Under the pieces are notes generated by a model. That model was not told the DNA's origin. It did not search any database and was given only the letters and a program-made list of their open reading frames with translations. Position numbers and translations under genes: made by a program. 59,618 nucleotides of DNA from Pseudomonadota bacterium (GTDB lineage: Bacteria; Pseudomonadota; Alphaproteobacteria; Acetobacterales; Acetobacteraceae): assembly GCA_021847995.1 (NCBI GenBank), contig JAJZNE010000166.1:1-59618 (forward strand). The letters run 5' to 3'. Within the stretch, counting starts at the first letter, position 1, and every line of letters starts with the position of its first letter. Positions 45,610-54,986 of the stretch are shown here, one piece after another.

Positions 45610-46303
45610 GATATTGGAATGCCGATGCATTCGGCGGCGGGCTTGGTGGTTCCGTTCGTGTCGGCCACGTGAATGTTGCCGCCGAAGCGGATCACGTAGC
45701 CGAACCCCAGCGTCGCGAGGCAGGCGAAGAGCTTCCGATCTCCCCACGGGTCAGCCCTGCGGGCTGGCCGAGAACAGGCTCCGCCGCGATCGACCAGGAG
45801 GGTGACGCGACAACTCGAGGGCACCGGATCGGCCAGCCGCCGCAGGCACGCATCCGCGAAATCGTTGCGCCGATTCTTCAGCTCATTCTACCAAATCTCG
45901 ATCAATATCAGCGGCGGTGACGAGATGCAACGCAAGCGTCGCCTGGTCGTCGGCGTCGAAGTCGGTCCAGTCCCATCGCGACGAGGATCTCCCGCCGCTC
46001 AGCGATCTGGTGCGGCACCCAGCGGGCGAAGCTCCCCCACATCGATGCCGTTGTTGCTCAGCATCCGGTCGACCTGCTTGATCGCATGCTTGGTCACCAG
46101 CCCCCGGGCCTGCGCCAGCGCCTGCCCGATCATCGCCACCGCCAGCGACGCCGCGTGCATGACGCCAAGGGTCGCACCCGCCAGTGATGCGATCCGCTCG
46201 GCGTGCAGGTCAGCGCCAGACACCCCGCTCACGAACCAGACACCCCGCTCACGAACAAGTGGATATCCCCATACCCTGCCCGCCGCCGATCCAGCTTCGT
46301 CAT
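45610..46303 (-). pseudogene. IS4-family transposase remnant
   Basis: Reading the minus strand from an ATG at 46303 gives MTKLDRRRAGYGDIHLFVSG, which continues in a familiar IS4-type N-terminus only if one copy of a 20-bp tandem duplication (46216-46255) is removed: ADLHAERIASLAGATLGVMH, QARGLVTKHAIKQVDRMLSN. Further along, frame changes are needed near 46030 (to SFARWVPHQIAERRE) and near 45963 (AM-DWTDFDADDQATLALHLV). The middle part after LHLVT is deleted, and the C-terminal part (VTLLVDRGG … KLFACLATLGFGYVIRFGGN) has an insertion and then stops. The gene is therefore dead. The 250 bases upstream look like the IS end. Confidence 0.72.
46216..46255. repeat. Exact 20-bp tandem duplication inside the transposase remnant
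   Basis: CCAGACACCCCGCTCACGAA occurs twice back to back (46216-46235 and 46236-46255). On the minus strand the second copy shifts the transposase frame and brings an immediate TGA. It is a slippage-type duplication and 20 is not a multiple of three. Confidence 0.9.
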
Positions 46304-46562
46304 CCCGCCGCTCTAACCCGTCACCGTTCGGAGTGGCCACAAAACCCGCCCGAATCGCCCCTATACCCAGGTCAGTGAAAATGAGGGGATGCGTGAGGCT
46401 TCCGGGGGTTGCCACGGCGAACCCGATTGATCTCAATTTGCGGGGGAAAATGCCAGGGGCGTGCACTTCTCGGAAGCCAAATGCATGCTTGACCTGAATC
46501 AAGGGCTCGGGAGTCGGATTGCGGTCTCATGATTCCGTACGTGGCGAACGGGGATCGTCTTG

Positions 46563-46877
46563 ATGAGTGGCGTTGCGCGAAAATCAACTGCCGGGCATTT
46601 CGCGGACACTGCGGCGAGCCATCTCCGCCCGCACAATACCGGGGTGGCGCTGGGCGCACTGATCGGTGGCTGGCACCTGCTCTGGGCCATCGTCGTCGCC
46701 GCGGGCTGGGGCCAGCCATTACTCGATTTTGTGTTCTGGATGCATTTCATGAGGTCAGCCTTCATGATCGATAGCTTTTCGCTCGTCCGCGGAGTCGTAT
46801 TGATCGCAGTAACGGGCGCAGGTGGATACGGTTTTGGCTATGTGGGCGCTGCGATTTGGAACTGGCTCCACCCATAG
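46563..46877 (+). CDS. Small conserved membrane protein of unknown function
   Basis: A 104-residue protein. After a hydrophilic N-terminus it has two hydrophobic segments, TGVALGALIGGWHLLWAIVVA and RGVVLIAVTGAGGYGFGYVG, separated by a WMHFMRSAFMIDSF amphipathic stretch, and ends GAAIWNWLHP. This pattern is familiar from small alphaproteobacterial membrane proteins of unknown function. An in-frame TTG at 46560 precedes the ATG. The base composition is less GC-rich than its neighbours, and it lies next to the IS remnant, so transfer is possible. Confidence 0.6.
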   Translation: MSGVARKSTAGHFADTAASHLRPHNTGVALGALIGGWHLLWAIVVAAGWGQPLLDFVFWMHFMRSAFMIDSFSLVRGVVLIAVTGAGGYGFGYVGAAIWNWLHP

Positions 46878-46922
46878 TGAATCCGGCCTGTCTTTAGACG
46901 CGACGCTTCTCGCTGGCCGTGC

Positions 46923-48140
46923 CTAGCGGCTCAGTGCGGCTTCCATCGCGCGGCTGTACCATGCGACGAACTGCATGACGCCGCTCTCATGCACGGGGGA
47001 ATACGGGCCGCCGTCGAACGCCGGCGAATTCACGCCGCGCTGGTTTTCCTCGATGATGCGCCGGTCCTGCTCGTTGGTGGCGCGCCAGACGCGGGTCAGT
47101 TCCTCGACCGTGTAGTCCTCGCCCTCCACCGCGTCGCGGTGCACGAGCCATTTGGTCGTCAACTGCGTCTCGGTCGCGCTCACCGGCAGCACGCGGAAGC
47201 TGATGGCGTGGTCGGCGAGGACGTGGTTCCAGGTGGTCGGGAAATGGAACAGCAGCAGCGCGCCGATGTCGCCTTCCGCGACATCGTCGCTGAGCCGGCG
47301 CCGCACTGCCGCCCTGCCGGACATCGTGTAGCTGACGGCGCTGCGCAGCAGCGGCATGCGCGCGGCCCGGAACTGGCCGCTGTCGTGCAGACGGAAGACG
47401 CTCGGCAGCCCGGCCGCCTCGCACCTGTCCCAGTGGGCGCGCAGTGCCGGGTCGGCGGCCGATTCGGCGATGCCGGCGACGGTCGGCGCGTCGGGAAAAC
47501 TGCGGCAGAGTTCGGGATGGCTGCCGCGGCAGTGATAGCACTCGCGGTTGTTCTCCCACACCAGTTTCCAGTTGCCGCGCTCGATGATGGTGCTTTCGAA
47601 GGCAATTTTGGCGTCGCGAAGGCGGTGCGGCGCCAGATACGGCTCCGCCAGGGCGCGGAAGGCATCGAGGTCCGGCGCCCGTGCAGCGACCGAGACCCAG
47701 ATGTATCCGGCGATGCTCTCGCAATGCACCGGCCTCAGGCCATGCCGCGCGGCATCGAAATCGCCGCCCATGTCGCGGGCGTAGAACAGCGTGCCGTCGA
47801 GATTGTAGGTCCAGCGGTGATAGGGGCAGGTGATCCTGGCGGCGTGGCCGTGTTCGGCCGCGCACAGGCGTGAGCCGCGATGGCGGCAGGTGTTGTGGAA
47901 GGCGCGGATGCGGCCGTCATCGCCCCGCACCACGATCAGCGGATAGTCGCCAACCTGGAGCGTGAGATAGGCACCGGGCTGCGGCAGTTCGCAGTCATGG
48001 CCGGCGAACAGCCAGTTGCGGTAGAAGATGTGTTCCAGATCGAGCCGGAACCAGTCGGGGTCGGTGTAGAATTCCCGCGCCAGCGTATGCCCGGGCGGGC
48101 GGCTGCGCAGGCGGGCGAGCAGATCGGTCGGCGGTGTCAT
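46923..48140 (-). CDS. Rieske aromatic/betaine oxygenase alpha subunit, GbcA-like
   Basis: A 405-residue Rieske non-haem iron oxygenase. The Rieske cluster ligands are Cys85-His87 and Cys105-His108 (CRHRGS … CPYHRW). The catalytic iron motif ENNRECYHCRGSHPEL holds Glu200, His203 and His208. The overall sequence (FYTDPDWFRLDLEHIFYRNW, YLTLQVGDYPLIVVRG) resembles glycine betaine, stachydrine or carnitine oxygenases rather than true aromatic-ring dioxygenases. No reductase (GbcB) is adjacent, so electron supply must come from elsewhere. An in-frame ATG at 48158 is an alternative start. It diverges from a serine hydrolase gene. Confidence 0.8.
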   Translation of the reverse strand: MTPPTDLLARLRSRPPGHTLAREFYTDPDWFRLDLEHIFYRNWLFAGHDCELPQPGAYLTLQVGDYPLIVVRGDDGRIRAFHNTCRHRGSRLCAAEHGHAARITCPYHRWTYNLDGTLFYARDMGGDFDAARHGLRPVHCESIAGYIWVSVAARAPDLDAFRALAEPYLAPHRLRDAKIAFESTIIERGNWKLVWENNRECYHCRGSHPELCRSFPDAPTVAGIAESAADPALRAHWDRCEAAGLPSVFRLHDSGQFRAARMPLLRSAVSYTMSGRAAVRRRLSDDVAEGDIGALLLFHFPTTWNHVLADHAISFRVLPVSATETQLTTKWLVHRDAVEGEDYTVEELTRVWRATNEQDRRIIEENQRGVNSPAFDGGPYSPVHESGVMQFVAWYSRAMEAALSR

Positions 48141-48372
48141 TTCCTCTTCCCTGGCCATGGCGAGGTGACCGGCAGCCGATAGGCGGCGCAACGGCCGCGC
48201 CACCCCGCACGGCGCCCCGTCGCCGCGATACTGGCCGGGATCGGCGGCGGTGTCATGCCGGCAGCGCCCGCGCGAACGCAAGGCAGGATGCCCGCGGCGG
48301 CAGACGCGGAGCCTCGACAGGCATGCCATCGCGGGCGAAGATGACGGGGTGGTGCGCGGAGGAAACATCGGC

Positions 48373-49605
48373 ATGACCAGGGTCAGCCCGGAGGCGGTGG
48401 GCATGAGTGCGGCGCGGCTGGCGCGCATCGGGCCGGCGATGCAGTCCTACGTGGATCGCGGCATCTACGCCGGCATCAGCACGATCGTCGCCCGCCGCGG
48501 TATCGTCGTCCACGCCGGCCACTACGGGCTGCGCGACCGGGAAGCCGGCCTGCCGATGACGGAAGACACCATCTTCCGTTTCTATTCGATGACCAAGCCG
48601 ATCGTCTGCACCGCCCTGATGACGCTGCTGGAGGAGGGGCGGATACGGCTGATCGACCCGGTTGCACGCTATCTGCCGGCTTTCGCAGGCGTGAAGGTGC
48701 TGCGCCCGGACGGGTCGCGCAGCGATCCGGCGCGGCCGATCACGGTGCGCGACCTGATGGCGCATACCAGCGGCCTGACCTATCACTTCCTGGACGAATC
48801 GCCGGTCGGCCGGATGTACGCCGACAGCAGGCTGCTGGACGCGAAGGTGCCGCTCGCCGAAGCGGTTGACGATCTCGCGCGCTATCCGCTGGCCTGCGAT
48901 CCCGGCGCGCGCTGGCATTACAGCGTCGGCATCGACGTCGTCGCGCGCGTGATCGAGGTGGTGTCCGGCCAGCCGCTCGCCGATTTCCTGCATGACCGCC
49001 TGTTCGCACCGCTGGGCATGGCCGATACCGGATTCGCGGTTGCCGCCGGCAGGCGCGATCGCCTGATGGCGATGTATGGCCGGCCGGACCTGATCGATCC
49101 GGAGGTGACCTTCATGCGCTCCTTCGGCCTGTGGGCGGACGGGTTCAACCAGCGGATCGACGTGGCGCAGAGCTATCCGGTGGACGCACGGGCGACGTTC
49201 CAGCGTGGCGGGGTCGGTCTGTTCGGCACCATCGGCGACTATTGGCGGTTCGCGCAGATGCTGGCCAATGGCGGTGAGCTGGAGGGCGTGCGCATCCTCG
49301 GCCGCAAGACGCTCGCGCTGATGCACGCCAACCATCTGCCGCCAACGCTGCTGCCGCTGATGCTCGATGTCGTGCCGCTGCCCGGCTTCGGCTTCGGCCT
49401 CGGCTCGCGCGTGGCGCTCGACGTGGCAGAGACCGGGGCGCCCGGTTCGGTCGGCGAATTCGGCTGGGCCGGGGCGGCCAAGACGTATTACTGGGTCGAT
49501 CCGATCGAACAGGTGGTCGGCATCTTCATGACGCAATCGATGTCAAGTTTCGACCTGCCGGAGTTCGATCTGCGCGCCCTCGCCTACGGCGCGATCATCG
49601 ACTGA
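48373..49605 (+). CDS. Class C beta-lactamase-fold serine hydrolase
   Basis: A 410-residue member of the beta-lactamase/D-alanyl-D-alanine carboxypeptidase clan. The nucleophile motif SMTK is at residues 72-75 (FRFYSMTKPIVC). The second motif is Tyr183-Ser-Val (WHYSVGID), in place of YxN. The C-terminal FGWAGAAKTYYWVDP lies in the position of the KTG/HxG motif. There is no signal peptide, so a cytoplasmic esterase or amidase is more likely than a beta-lactamase. The start at 48373 follows GGAGGA. Confidence 0.78.
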   Translation: MTRVSPEAVGMSAARLARIGPAMQSYVDRGIYAGISTIVARRGIVVHAGHYGLRDREAGLPMTEDTIFRFYSMTKPIVCTALMTLLEEGRIRLIDPVARYLPAFAGVKVLRPDGSRSDPARPITVRDLMAHTSGLTYHFLDESPVGRMYADSRLLDAKVPLAEAVDDLARYPLACDPGARWHYSVGIDVVARVIEVVSGQPLADFLHDRLFAPLGMADTGFAVAAGRRDRLMAMYGRPDLIDPEVTFMRSFGLWADGFNQRIDVAQSYPVDARATFQRGGVGLFGTIGDYWRFAQMLANGGELEGVRILGRKTLALMHANHLPPTLLPLMLDVVPLPGFGFGLGSRVALDVAETGAPGSVGEFGWAGAAKTYYWVDPIEQVVGIFMTQSMSSFDLPEFDLRALAYGAIID

Positions 49606-49633
49606 CACGCCCGCGGGTATGCGGCGGACGCCG

Positions 49634-50416
49634 TCACGCCGTGCGGCTTTCCGCCAGCACCGATTTCAGGAACGCGCGCGTGCGCGGATGCGCGGGCTCG
49701 GCGAATATCCTGTCGGGGCTGCCCTGTTCGACGATCTGCCCCGAGTCGAAGAAGCACACCCGGTCGGAGATTTCCCGCGCGAAGCGCATCTCGTGCGTGA
49801 CCAGCAGCATGGTCAGGTCATGCTCGTGGGCGAGCATGCGGATGACGCCCAGCACCTCGCCGACAAGTTCGGGGTCGAGGGCGGATGTCGGCTCGTCGAA
49901 CAGCAGCACCCGCGGACGCATCGCCATGGCGCGCGCGATCGCCACCCGCTGCTGCTGGCCGCCCGACAACTGGGCCGGGAAATGGTCCTTCTTGTCGAGC
50001 AATCCGACCAGCCGGAGCAGTTCCAGCGCGCGTGACTCCGCCTCCTCCCGGCCGAGGCCGAGCACCGCCATCGGCGCCTCGACGATGTTGCGCAGCGCAG
50101 TCATGTGCGGGAACAAATTGAAGCTCTGGAACACCATGCCGACGTTGCGGCGCACCTCGCGCAGATGCCGCTCCGACGCCTTGAACGGCCCGCGTCCGTG
50201 CGGCTGGTGGTAGCTGATGCCGCCCAGGGTCAGCGTGCCCTCCTGGAACGGTTCCAGCGTCATGAGGATGCGCAGCACCGTCGATTTGCCCGAGCCGGAC
50301 GGGCCGATCAGCGATACCTTCTCGCCCTGCTGCACCGTGAAGCAGAAGCGGTCGAGCACCGTCAAGCGGTCGAATCGCTTGCCGACATCGCGGAACTCGA
50401 TCAGCGGTCCAGTCAT
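49634..50416 (-). CDS. ehuA: Ectoine/hydroxyectoine ABC transporter ATP-binding protein
   Basis: A 260-residue ATPase of the polar amino acid type: Walker [10 protein letters not shown] (38-46), [20 protein letters not shown], signature [14 protein letters not shown], Walker [15 protein letters not shown]-loop VTHEM. The assignment as EhuA rests on its place as the last gene of the ehuB-C-D-A run next to the ectoine-degrading genes; by sequence alone it is a generic amino acid transporter ATPase. It overlaps ehuD (ATGA). Confidence 0.8.
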   Translation of the reverse strand: MTGPLIEFRDVGKRFDRLTVLDRFCFTVQQGEKVSLIGPSGSGKSTVLRILMTLEPFQEGTLTLGGISYHQPHGRGPFKASERHLREVRRNVGMVFQSFNLFPHMTALRNIVEAPMAVLGLGREEAESRALELLRLVGLLDKKDHFPAQLSGGQQQRVAIARAMAMRPRVLLFDEPTSALDPELVGEVLGVIRMLAHEHDLTMLLVTHEMRFAREISDRVCFFDSGQIVEQGSPDRIFAEPAHPRTRAFLKSVLAESRTA

Positions 50417-51105
50417 CGCAGGGCGATCCCGTCGCGGGGCAGAATGCGTTCCAGCAGATGGATCCCGACCGAACACAGCGTCGTCATGATCGGGAAGATC
50501 ACGCCGACCAGCGACAGCGGGATGAGGTATTCGAATGTGCGATCGCCGATCATGTTGGCCAGGTTGAGCATGTCGAGCACCGTCACCACCGACAGCACCG
50601 GCGTCTCCTTCAGCATCGACACGGCATAGTTGCCCATCGCGGGCATGATCCGCGGCACCGCCTGCGGGATCACGATGTCGCGATAGATGCGGTAGCGCGA
50701 AAGGTTGAGCGCGATCGCCGCCTCCCACTGGCCCCGCGGCACCGCCCCGAACCCGCCGCGATAGACTTCGGCGGTGTAGGCGGAATATTGCAGCCCGAGT
50801 GCCAGCACGCCGGTCACCAGGGCCGGCAGCACCACGCCGTAGTCGGGGAGCACGTAATAGAGGAAGAAGAGCTGCACCAGCAGCGGCGTGTCGCGGATGA
50901 ATTCCACCAGCAATGCCGTGCTCCATGCCACCGCCCGGATGCGCGTGCGGCGCAGCAGATACCAGATCAGCCCGAGCACCAGCGCCACCACGAACCCGGA
51001 TACCGCCGCCTTGAGCGTGACGACCAGCCCGATGGCGAGGATCGGCAGGATGGAAACCGCATAGGCGAGCGGCGAGGAGGTGTCCCATGCGTAGCCGTAG
51101 ATCAT
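50413..51105 (-). CDS. ehuD: Ectoine/hydroxyectoine ABC transporter permease
   Basis: A 230-residue HisM-type permease with about five membrane segments and the EAA-like loop ([25 protein letters not shown]). Typical early motif [21 protein letters not shown] is present. The ATG at 51105 follows GAGAGGG. It follows ehuC by nine bases and precedes ehuA with an overlap. Confidence 0.82.
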   Translation of the reverse strand: MIYGYAWDTSSPLAYAVSILPILAIGLVVTLKAAVSGFVVALVLGLIWYLLRRTRIRAVAWSTALLVEFIRDTPLLVQLFFLYYVLPDYGVVLPALVTGVLALGLQYSAYTAEVYRGGFGAVPRGQWEAAIALNLSRYRIYRDIVIPQAVPRIMPAMGNYAVSMLKETPVLSVVTVLDMLNLANMIGDRTFEYLIPLSLVGVIFPIMTTLCSVGIHLLERILPRDGIALR

Positions 51106-51114
51106 GCCGCCCTC

Positions 51115-51780
51115 TCAACCATGCGCGCTGTGCGCGAACGCGGCGCCGCGCCGCGCCCTGATCTCCAGGAAACGCATCAGGGCGGCCACAAGCAGCGACA
51201 TGACGAAATAGCCGACCAGGGTCATGCTGTAGACCCGCGCGCCGGCAAGCGTGAGATTGCGGATCTGCTGCGCCCGGAAGGTCAGGTCGGCGATCGAGAT
51301 CAGGGAGACGAGTGCCGTGTCCTTGAGGTTCTGGATCGCCAGGTTGCCGAACGCCGGCATCATCTCCACCACCGCCTGCGGCAGCAGGATGTGGAGCAGC
51401 GTGTGGCGGCGCGGGAAATTGAGCGCCCGTGCCGCCTCACGCTGCGCCGTCGCGACCGATTGCAGGCCGCCGCGCACGACCTCCGCGCCATAGGCGCCGA
51501 TGTTGAGCGACAATCCGACGATCCCGGTGGTGAAGGGATCGAGCGAGACACCGACCAGCGGCAGCGCGTAGTAGAGCCAGAACAGCTTCACCAGCAGCGG
51601 CGTGCCGCGCATGAACTCGATGTAGATCAGGGCGAGCCACGACAGCAGCCGCCCGCCTTCCACCCGGGCGATGCCGAACGCGAAGGCGAGCACGGCACCG
51701 ATCAGGGTGGAGCCGATGGCGACGATCGCGGTCATTTCCGCGCCTTTCGCCATCGCCAGGATTTCCTGCGCCAGGCTCAT
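51115..51780 (-). CDS. ehuC: Ectoine/hydroxyectoine ABC transporter permease
   Basis: A 221-residue HisQ/HisM-type permease with motifs [20 protein letters not shown] and [20 protein letters not shown] (the EAA loop), and [20 protein letters not shown]. It forms the inner-membrane heterodimer with EhuD. A 61-base gap separates it from ehuB. Confidence 0.82.
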   Translation of the reverse strand: MSLAQEILAMAKGAEMTAIVAIGSTLIGAVLAFAFGIARVEGGRLLSWLALIYIEFMRGTPLLVKLFWLYYALPLVGVSLDPFTTGIVGLSLNIGAYGAEVVRGGLQSVATAQREAARALNFPRRHTLLHILLPQAVVEMMPAFGNLAIQNLKDTALVSLISIADLTFRAQQIRNLTLAGARVYSMTLVGYFVMSLLVAALMRFLEIRARRGAAFAHSAHG

Positions 51781-51841
51781 GGCGCCATCGCCCGGTCCGC
51801 GCCGGCGGCGCATGGCCGGCGGGCGGCGGGACGGTGGGTGC

Positions 51842-52708
51842 TCATTTTCCGGCGCAAAGCTCAGCCATGGTCTTGGTCCGGGCGGCCTGGATGCTCTCCG
51901 CACTCAGGCCGTATTTCGCCAGGATCGCAGCATAGGCGTCGGTCTTCTTGAACGCGATCAGGGCATTGTTGAAGGCCCTGTAGAGATTTTCGTCGCCCAG
52001 GCGGAAATCGAACCCACCATAGGAGCGCACCGGCTTGCCGTTGATGACCGGGTCCGCGAACGGCTTTGCCTGCTCGAGCCCGGCGCTGCCGCTGCTCCTG
52101 ACCAGTTCGGCAACCGTCAGCTCGGTGGCGGCATAGGCGTCGGCGCGCCCCGCCCTGACCGTCGAGGGTGCGTCCGCGTTGGCCTGGATCATCACGATCT
52201 GCGAATCGGGCACGCCCAGGCCATGCAGGAAGTCGAGCTGATCGGCACCGCTGACGATCGCCACCTTCAGCGCGGGATTGGCCCTGATATCGGCATAGCT
52301 GTGCAGATTCTTCGGGTTGCCCGAAGGCACCAGCAGCCCCTCGCCGTAGGACGAGTTCGGTTCGGTGAACGCGACCTGCCTGCAGCGATCGGGCAGGATG
52401 TTCATCTCGGCACCGACGAAGTCGTAGCGGCGCGCCTTCAGGCCGGGGATCAGGGTGCCGAACGGCGTCACCGACCAGACGATCTCCTTCACTCCGATGG
52501 TCTTCCACACCTGGGCCGCGACCTCCGGGCCGATGCCGCGTGCGCTGCCGTCGCTGTCCACGTAGCTGTACGGCACCTCGTTGGCGCTGGCGCCGCGCAC
52601 ATAGCCCTGCGCGGTGACATCCTTGAGCGTGGCGGCCGGTGCGGGACCGGCGGACAGGGCGAGCAGCACTGCGCCCGCGGTGAGACAGAGCGGAAGACGG
52701 ATTGGCAT
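51842..52708 (-). CDS. ehuB: Ectoine/hydroxyectoine-binding periplasmic protein
   Basis: A 288-residue substrate-binding protein of the SBP_bac_3 family. A signal peptide (RLPLCLTAGAVLLALSAGPA, cleavage near AxA) precedes the mature protein; EVPYSYVDSDGSARGIGPEV, YDFVGAEMNILPDRCRQVAF and SYGEGLLVPSGNP fit EhuB-type proteins. The ATG at 52708 has GGAAGG upstream; an alternative ATG at 52732 overlaps the doeB stop and adds eight residues. Ligand identity comes mainly from the gene context. Confidence 0.82.
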   Translation of the reverse strand: MPIRLPLCLTAGAVLLALSAGPAPAATLKDVTAQGYVRGASANEVPYSYVDSDGSARGIGPEVAAQVWKTIGVKEIVWSVTPFGTLIPGLKARRYDFVGAEMNILPDRCRQVAFTEPNSSYGEGLLVPSGNPKNLHSYADIRANPALKVAIVSGADQLDFLHGLGVPDSQIVMIQANADAPSTVRAGRADAYAATELTVAELVRSSGSAGLEQAKPFADPVINGKPVRSYGGFDFRLGDENLYRAFNNALIAFKKTDAYAAILAKYGLSAESIQAARTKTMAELCAGK

Positions 52709-52728
52709 TTTGGTGACCTTCCAGTCGT

Positions 52729-53766
52729 TCATGTGGTGACGGTTGCTTCGTTCGTCGCCGGCCCGATCGTGCCGTCTGGGGCGGCGACCACGGAGAGGCA
52801 GTCGCCGATCCTGACCAGCCCCGGAAAGTGCCGCCCCGCCAGCACGCCGTCGGTTGCCGCACGATGCTCGAAGGGCGCCGCGCCGGTGCGCGTGACATCG
52901 TGGATGCGCGCGATCGGGGCGCCGCGCGTCACCGGCTGGCCGAGATCGATGAGCGGCTCGACCAGTCCGTCCGCCTCGGCAAAGCCGAAGCAGCCGTCGC
53001 CTGCCATGGTGAGCCAGCGGGTCGGGCACCGCTCGGGAACACCGGGCAGGATGCCGGCGTGGCGGAGCACGTTGCGCACGCCGGTGAGCGCGATCCGCAC
53101 GCTCTCCGCCGTCGCGGTGCCGCCGCCGCGCAGCTCGGTGGTGACGAACACCTTGCCCAGTTGCTCGACCGTGGTGTCATACATGCCGACGGCGTCGATC
53201 TCGGTCATGCGCATGGAATAGGGCGCGGCGAATGCGCCGACCGCGGCGAGGCAGCGTCGTTCCTGTGCCTTGTCGGCGAGCTGGTGCGCCGCGGCGAACG
53301 GCAGGAAATCCAGCGTGCGGCCGCCGGAGTGGATGTCGAGCACGAGATCGGCGAGCGGCACCAGCGTGCGCGTGAAGTAGTCGGCGATCTTTTCGGTAAT
53401 GCTGCCGTCCGGCCGGCCGGGGAAGCTGCGGTTGAGGTTGCCGCGGTCGATCGGCGAGGTGCGCGTGCCGGCGCGAAAGGCCGGATAGTTCATCGCCGGC
53501 ACGATGATGACGCGCCCGCGGATGTCCGCTGCCGGCAGGGCGCGCGCGAGATGGAACAGGGCGGCCGGTCCCTCATACTCGTCGCCGTGGTTGCCGCCGG
53601 TGAGCAGCGCGGTCGGGCCGTCGCCGTTGGCGATGACCGTCACCGGGATCATGATCGAACCCCAGGCGGAGTCGTCGCGGCTGTACGGCAGGCGCAGATG
53701 CCCGTGCTGCACGCCGCGTGCGGCGAGATCGACGGTGGCGGTGATCGGCGACGGACGCAGCGTCAT
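52729..53766 (-). CDS. doeB: N-alpha-acetyl-L-2,4-diaminobutyrate deacetylase
   Basis: A 345-residue zinc deacetylase of the succinylglutamate desuccinylase/aspartoacylase (AstE/AspA) family. The zinc ligands are His60 and Glu63 (GGNHGDEYEG) and His146 (LDIHSGG). Also called EutE. It removes acetate from the product of ectoine hydrolase, giving L-2,4-diaminobutyrate. It overlaps doeA by ATGA; DoeA/EutD and DoeB/EutE are known to act together. The length and the NLNRSFPGRPDGSITEKIAD segment fit the ectoine clade. Confidence 0.88.
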   Translation of the reverse strand: MTLRPSPITATVDLAARGVQHGHLRLPYSRDDSAWGSIMIPVTVIANGDGPTALLTGGNHGDEYEGPAALFHLARALPAADIRGRVIIVPAMNYPAFRAGTRTSPIDRGNLNRSFPGRPDGSITEKIADYFTRTLVPLADLVLDIHSGGRTLDFLPFAAAHQLADKAQERRCLAAVGAFAAPYSMRMTEIDAVGMYDTTVEQLGKVFVTTELRGGGTATAESVRIALTGVRNVLRHAGILPGVPERCPTRWLTMAGDGCFGFAEADGLVEPLIDLGQPVTRGAPIARIHDVTRTGAAPFEHRAATDGVLAGRHFPGLVRIGDCLSVVAAPDGTIGPATNEATVTT

Positions 53767-54944
53767 CGCTTGACGAACAGCTTGCGTGGCACGTTTGCCA
53801 GGCATTCGACGCCGCTCTCGGTGATGGCGATGCTCTCGGTGATCTCCAGCCCCATGCTCTCCAGCCACAGACCGGTCATGAAGTGGAAGGTCATGCCCGG
53901 TTGCAGCACGGTGCGGTCGCCGGGGCGCAGGCTCATCGTCCGCTCGCCCCAGTCGGGCGGGTAGCTGAGGCCGATCGGATAGCCGGTGCGGTTGTCCTTG
54001 ACGATGCCGTAGCGCCGCAGCACCGCGAAGAAGGCGTGGGCGATGTCCTCGCAGGTGTTGCCCGGCTTCGCTGCCGCGAGGCCGGCATCCATGCCCTCCA
54101 GCGTCGCCTTCTCGGCATCGCGGAATGCCTGCGGCGGCCGGCCGAGAAAGACGGTGCGTGACAGCGGGCAGTGATAGCGCCGATAGCATCCGGCAATTTC
54201 GAAGAATGTGCCTTCGCCCTGGCGCAGCGGGCGATCGTCCCAGGTCAGATGCGGCGCCGCCGCGTCGGCACCGGAAGGCAGCAGCGGCACGATCGCCGCA
54301 TAGTCGCCGCCGAACCGCTCCACCCCGCGCGTGCCGGCGGCCAGAATCTCGGCCACCAGATCGTTCTTGCGCAGGCCGGGTTCGGCCAGTTCGACGATGC
54401 GGGCGTGCATGGCGGCGACGATGCGGCCGGCGATGCGCATATAGTCGAGCTCGGCGGGGCTTTTGATGGCGCGCTGCCAGTTGACCAGCGCAGTGGCGTC
54501 CCGGAAGCGTGCCCGGGGCAGATGGCGCTGCAACGCGGCGAAGGCGGCGGCGGAAAAATAGTAGTTGTCCATCTCCACGCCGACCGCGGCATCGTCCCAG
54601 CGACGATCGGCGATCACGGTGGCGAGGACGTCCATCGGGTGCCGCTCAGTGGACTGCACGTAGTGGTCGGGGTAGCCGATGATGTCGTCGCGGCGGAGCC
54701 AGGTGGTGCGCAGCGCGCCCTGCGCGTCCTGGCCGCGGCCGAACCAGACGGGATCGCCGTCCAGCGCCACCAGCACGCACTGGTGGACATAGAACGACCA
54801 GCCGTCATAGCCGGTCAGCCAGTTCATGTTGGACGGGTCGCTGACGACGAGCAGATCGATGCCGGCGCGCTGCATCGCGTCGCGGGTCTTGCGCAGCCGG
54901 TCGGCAAATTCGTCGCGGCTGAAATGCAGGCGAGGTTCGGTCAA
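53763..54944 (-). CDS. doeA: Ectoine hydrolase
   Basis: A 393-residue creatinase/M24 peptidase-like protein (EutD/DoeA). The N-terminal creatinase domain has SDPSNMNWLTGYDGWSFYVH; the C-terminal pita-bread domain has EIAGCYRRYHCPLSRTVFLG and GYPIGLSYPPDWGERTMSLR. These segments are typical of ectoine hydrolase, which opens the ectoine ring mainly to N-alpha-acetyl-diaminobutyrate. No ATG fits the N-terminus; a TTG at 54944, with GGGGGA upstream, is the likely start. Overlaps doeB. Confidence 0.88.
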   Translation of the reverse strand: MTEPRLHFSRDEFADRLRKTRDAMQRAGIDLLVVSDPSNMNWLTGYDGWSFYVHQCVLVALDGDPVWFGRGQDAQGALRTTWLRRDDIIGYPDHYVQSTERHPMDVLATVIADRRWDDAAVGVEMDNYYFSAAAFAALQRHLPRARFRDATALVNWQRAIKSPAELDYMRIAGRIVAAMHARIVELAEPGLRKNDLVAEILAAGTRGVERFGGDYAAIVPLLPSGADAAAPHLTWDDRPLRQGEGTFFEIAGCYRRYHCPLSRTVFLGRPPQAFRDAEKATLEGMDAGLAAAKPGNTCEDIAHAFFAVLRRYGIVKDNRTGYPIGLSYPPDWGERTMSLRPGDRTVLQPGMTFHFMTGLWLESMGLEITESIAITESGVECLANVPRKLFVKR

Positions 54945-54986
54945 GCGGGCGGTCCCCCGTGGTCGGATGTTCCGGCAGACATGGCG

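Noticed and set aside
46304-46502. Upstream part of an open frame joined to the transposase remnant (starting near 46502)
   Set aside because: The frame is continuous only because of the tandem duplication; the real transposase start is the ATG at 46303 in another frame, and the upstream part looks like non-coding IS end.
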